Of a stretch of 12,118 bases of DNA, positions 10,148-12,118 are shown piece by piece. Numbering within the stretch: the stretch's first letter is position 1; each line of letters starts with the position of its first letter. A program made the translations under genes and the position numbers. The stretch is from NCBI GenBank assembly GCA_002299795.1, contig DBNP01000013.1, forward strand, positions 2,953 through 15,070, read 5' to 3'. The stretch is from Candidatus Saccharibacteria bacterium UBA669. Lineage in GTDB: Bacteria; Patescibacteriota; Saccharimonadia; Saccharimonadales; Saccharimonadaceae. The notes beneath the pieces were generated by a model. That model had not been told where the DNA came from. It did no database searches and saw nothing but the letters and a program-made list of their open reading frames with translations.

Positions 10148-12118
10148 GTGAATACTTTTAAGCAACGATACGCTCAGCTTAACCACGCACAGCGCCAGGC
10201 AGTCGATACGATTGACGGCCCGCTACTCGTGATCGCGGGCCCAGGCACCGGAAAAACTGAGTTGCTCAGCATGCGAGCGGCCAATATCCTGCGGCAGACC
10301 GATACGCTTCCACAAAATATCCTATGTCTGACCTTTACCGACAGCGGTGCGAGTGCTATGCGCGAACGACTATCGACTATCATCGGCCCGGACGCATACA
10401 AGGTTGCCATCCATACCTTCCATAGCTTTGGTACCGAGATCATCAACCAATATGGTGAATATTTTTACCATGGCGCAGCTTTTAAGCCGGCCGATGAGCT
10501 CACGAGCTACGAGATTCTACGGGGGATATTTGACGAACTCGACTACACCAGCCCGCTAGCGAGCAAAATGAATGGTGAATATACTCATTTGCGTGACGTC
10601 ATGACCGTCATTAGCGAGCTAAAGCGCAGTGGGCTTGCCAGCGATGAACTACTCGCGGTACTAAGTGCCAATGACAGTGTACTCGATGCGATTGAGCATG
10701 AGCTAGCGCAACTATTTGCTGCTCGGCCAAGCACCACCATGCTTGCACAGCTTGTGCCGCTCGCAAGTAAAGTCGCACAACTGCCCACACAGAGCCCCTC
10801 TCCCGCCTATACGCCACTGCAGCATACGCTTTCGCTTAGTATGGCACATGCGTTCGATGAGGCGGTGGCAAATAACAGCACCAAGCCGATTACTGCTTGG
10901 CGCGACACGTGGCTTGAGAAAAACGAGCAGGGGAGCTATGTCTTTAAAAACCGCAAACGTCAGGCGAAGCTTCGAGTAGTAAGCCATATTTACTATACGT
11001 ACCTCACTCGCATGGAACAGGCTGGTCTGTATGATTTTGACGATATGATACTTGGCGTTATCCATGGCCTTGAGACACAGCCCGATCTTCGGTTCAACCT
11101 CCAAGAAAAATATCAGTACATCATGGTTGATGAGTTCCAGGATACCAACCTTGCGCAGCTACGCGTACTATTCAACTTGACGAATAGCCCCGTATATGAG
11201 GGCCGGCCAAACATTATGGCCGTCGGTGATGACGACCAGGCAATCTATAGTTTTCAGGGTGCGGAAGTCAACAATATCCATCGTTTTCGTGAAGAATACC
11301 CCGAGATGCAGCTTGTGGTCTTGACCGACAATTACCGTTCAGCCGAGCCTATCCTCGCCCATAGCCGGGAAGTCATCCTGCAGGGTCAGCAACGTCTCGA
11401 AGTAACAATGAGCGCTCTTGGTCTTAATAAGCAACTTACTGTTCATGCAACACACCGACCAAATGGCGTCACACTCCATGAGTTTAGTACGGCGATCGAC
11501 GAACGGGCTTGGATCGCAAGCGATATTGCGGCACGTATTGCCGAGGGGCAACAGCCGTCCACGATCGCCGTCCTAGCCCGCCGGCACAGTGAGCTAATGA
11601 GTCTTTTGCCGTACATGTACACGAAAGAAATTGCGACAAACTATGAACGTCGCGACAATATACTTGATATTGAAGTTGTGCAGGCAATTGAGCTGCTTGC
11701 GCACATCGCCCTTCATCTCCACGCGGGCGAGCTCGATATTGCCGACAGCCTCCTGCCAGAACTTCTCGCTCATCCTGCTTTTGCGACAAGCCCCGAGGCC
11801 GTCTGGCGCATTAGTCTCGCAAGTTATCGCAACCACCTCACCTGGCTCGAAATTATGGCAACAACTCCTGAGTTTATCCCGCTTCAGGAATGGCTAGTGC
11901 AACTTGCAGCTGATGTGCCCCATATGCCACTGGAGCAAATTCTCGACACCATCATTGGTACACCACAGGAGGTGCTTGGCGACGATGCCGCTCTGTATGT
12001 GTCACCACTCTACCAGCACTACTTCGGCCAAGAACGGCTCGTTGCAGAGCCGGAGCGCTATCTTGTCGCACTCGAGGCACTGCGCACAATTCGCTCCCAT
12101 GTCCGTGAATATCAGCCA
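10148..12118 (+). CDS. UvrD/PcrA/Rep-family superfamily 1 DNA helicase (3' end outside window)
   Basis: ATP-dependent 3'-5' DNA helicase of the SF1A class, used in repair, replication restart or recombination. The visible 657 residues contain, in order: Q-motif LNHAQRQAV (11-19), Walker A GPGTGKT (31-37), motif Ia LTFTDSGASAMRERL, HTFHSFG, Walker B/motif II VDEFQDTN (327-334), motif III VGDDDQAIYSFQGA (359-372) and motif IV NYRS (395-398). These catalytic features look intact; motifs V and VI would lie near or beyond the window end. The insertion between Ia and II (residues about 90-300) corresponds to domain 1B. The GTG start at 10148 is fixed by an in-frame TAA at 10136 and by the promoter placement; no ATG is available nearby. 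Which member (UvrD, PcrA, or an AddA-like enzyme with a nuclease tail) depends on the missing C-terminus. Divergently transcribed from the 163-residue gene. Confidence 0.93.
   Translation, partial: MNTFKQRYAQLNHAQRQAVDTIDGPLLVIAGPGTGKTELLSMRAANILRQTDTLPQNILCLTFTDSGASAMRERLSTIIGPDAYKVAIHTFHSFGTEIINQYGEYFYHGAAFKPADELTSYEILRGIFDELDYTSPLASKMNGEYTHLRDVMTVISELKRSGLASDELLAVLSANDSVLDAIEHELAQLFAARPSTTMLAQLVPLASKVAQLPTQSPSPAYTPLQHTLSLSMAHAFDEAVANNSTKPITAWRDTWLEKNEQGSYVFKNRKRQAKLRVVSHIYYTYLTRMEQAGLYDFDDMILGVIHGLETQPDLRFNLQEKYQYIMVDEFQDTNLAQLRVLFNLTNSPVYEGRPNIMAVGDDDQAIYSFQGAEVNNIHRFREEYPEMQLVVLTDNYRSAEPILAHSREVILQGQQRLEVTMSALGLNKQLTVHATHRPNGVTLHEFSTAIDERAWIASDIAARIAEGQQPSTIAVLARRHSELMSLLPYMYTKEIATNYERRDNILDIEVVQAIELLAHIALHLHAGELDIADSLLPELLAHPAFATSPEAVWRISLASYRNHLTWLEIMATTPEFIPLQEWLVQLAADVPHMPLEQILDTIIGTPQEVLGDDAALYVSPLYQHYFGQERLVAEPERYLVALEALRTIRSHVREYQP

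Noticed and set aside
10058..10186. N-terminal extension of the minus-strand gene to 10186
   Set aside because: It would cross a good promoter for the shorter form and overlap the start of the divergent helicase gene.
10712..11104. 130-residue minus-strand frame inside the helicase
   Set aside because: Antisense shadow of the conserved helicase region between motifs Ia and II.
1..12118. Possible UGA recoding as in Gracilibacteria/Absconditabacteria
   Set aside because: All recognisable families read through without any in-frame TGA, so there is no sign of UGA as a sense codon here.
1..12118. Mobile elements, tRNA genes or CRISPR arrays
   Set aside because: No transposase-like frame, terminal inverted repeats, cloverleaf with CCA end or regular spaced repeats were seen on either strand.

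Overview
The window reads like a compact bacterial genome of the Candidate Phyla Radiation, most likely a Saccharibacteria (TM7) relative. This is an inference from gene style: a phosphoketolase/acetate kinase pair, GspG/PilA-like prepilins, very short intergenic gaps, promoters that sit directly on start codons, and divergent versions of common enzymes. No rRNA, tRNA, CRISPR array, transposase or phage gene is visible. The standard bacterial code fits: all long reading frames are free of in-frame TGA. The nine stop codons present are six TAG and three TAA.

Layout, left to right. (1) 1-2510: the 3' part of a phosphoketolase gene (xfp) followed two bases later by a complete, divergent acetate kinase (ackA). 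Together they convert xylulose-5-P or fructose-6-P, through acetyl phosphate, to acetate and ATP. (2) 2541-2987: a self-contained unit with a strong promoter, a perfect Shine-Dalgarno, a 107-residue orphan protein with a Cys-rich tail, and a strong terminator. (3) 3026-4477: an NRAMP-superfamily metal transporter whose two signature metal-binding motifs are altered. (4) 4486-4973: a CRP-like palindrome, then a 116-residue secreted protein with a signal peptide, closed by a very good terminator.

(5) 4973-9578: an RNA uracil-C5-methyltransferase frame that runs without a stop into a prepilin gene. The prepilin carries two fibronectin type III domains and a Trp- and Cys-rich C-terminal domain. 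It is followed by a membrane-anchored Lys-rich protein and a second prepilin. The prepilin has its own promoter inside the fused frame, placed so that its mRNA would begin at the ATG. The three surface genes look like a type IV pilus or pseudopilus accessory cassette, possibly for attachment. (6) 9566-12118: a 163-residue conserved-looking orphan on the minus strand, diverging over a 90-bp promoter region from a UvrD/PcrA-type helicase that runs off the window.

The main cross-cutting signal is promoter architecture. Several genes share an extended -10 of the form TGC-TAYAMT, and four starts (4989, 6333, 10148 and, on the minus strand, 10057) lie 5-8 bases after the -10, implying leaderless mRNAs. 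The genes with ordinary leaders (2619, 4566, 7971) carry good Shine-Dalgarno sequences.
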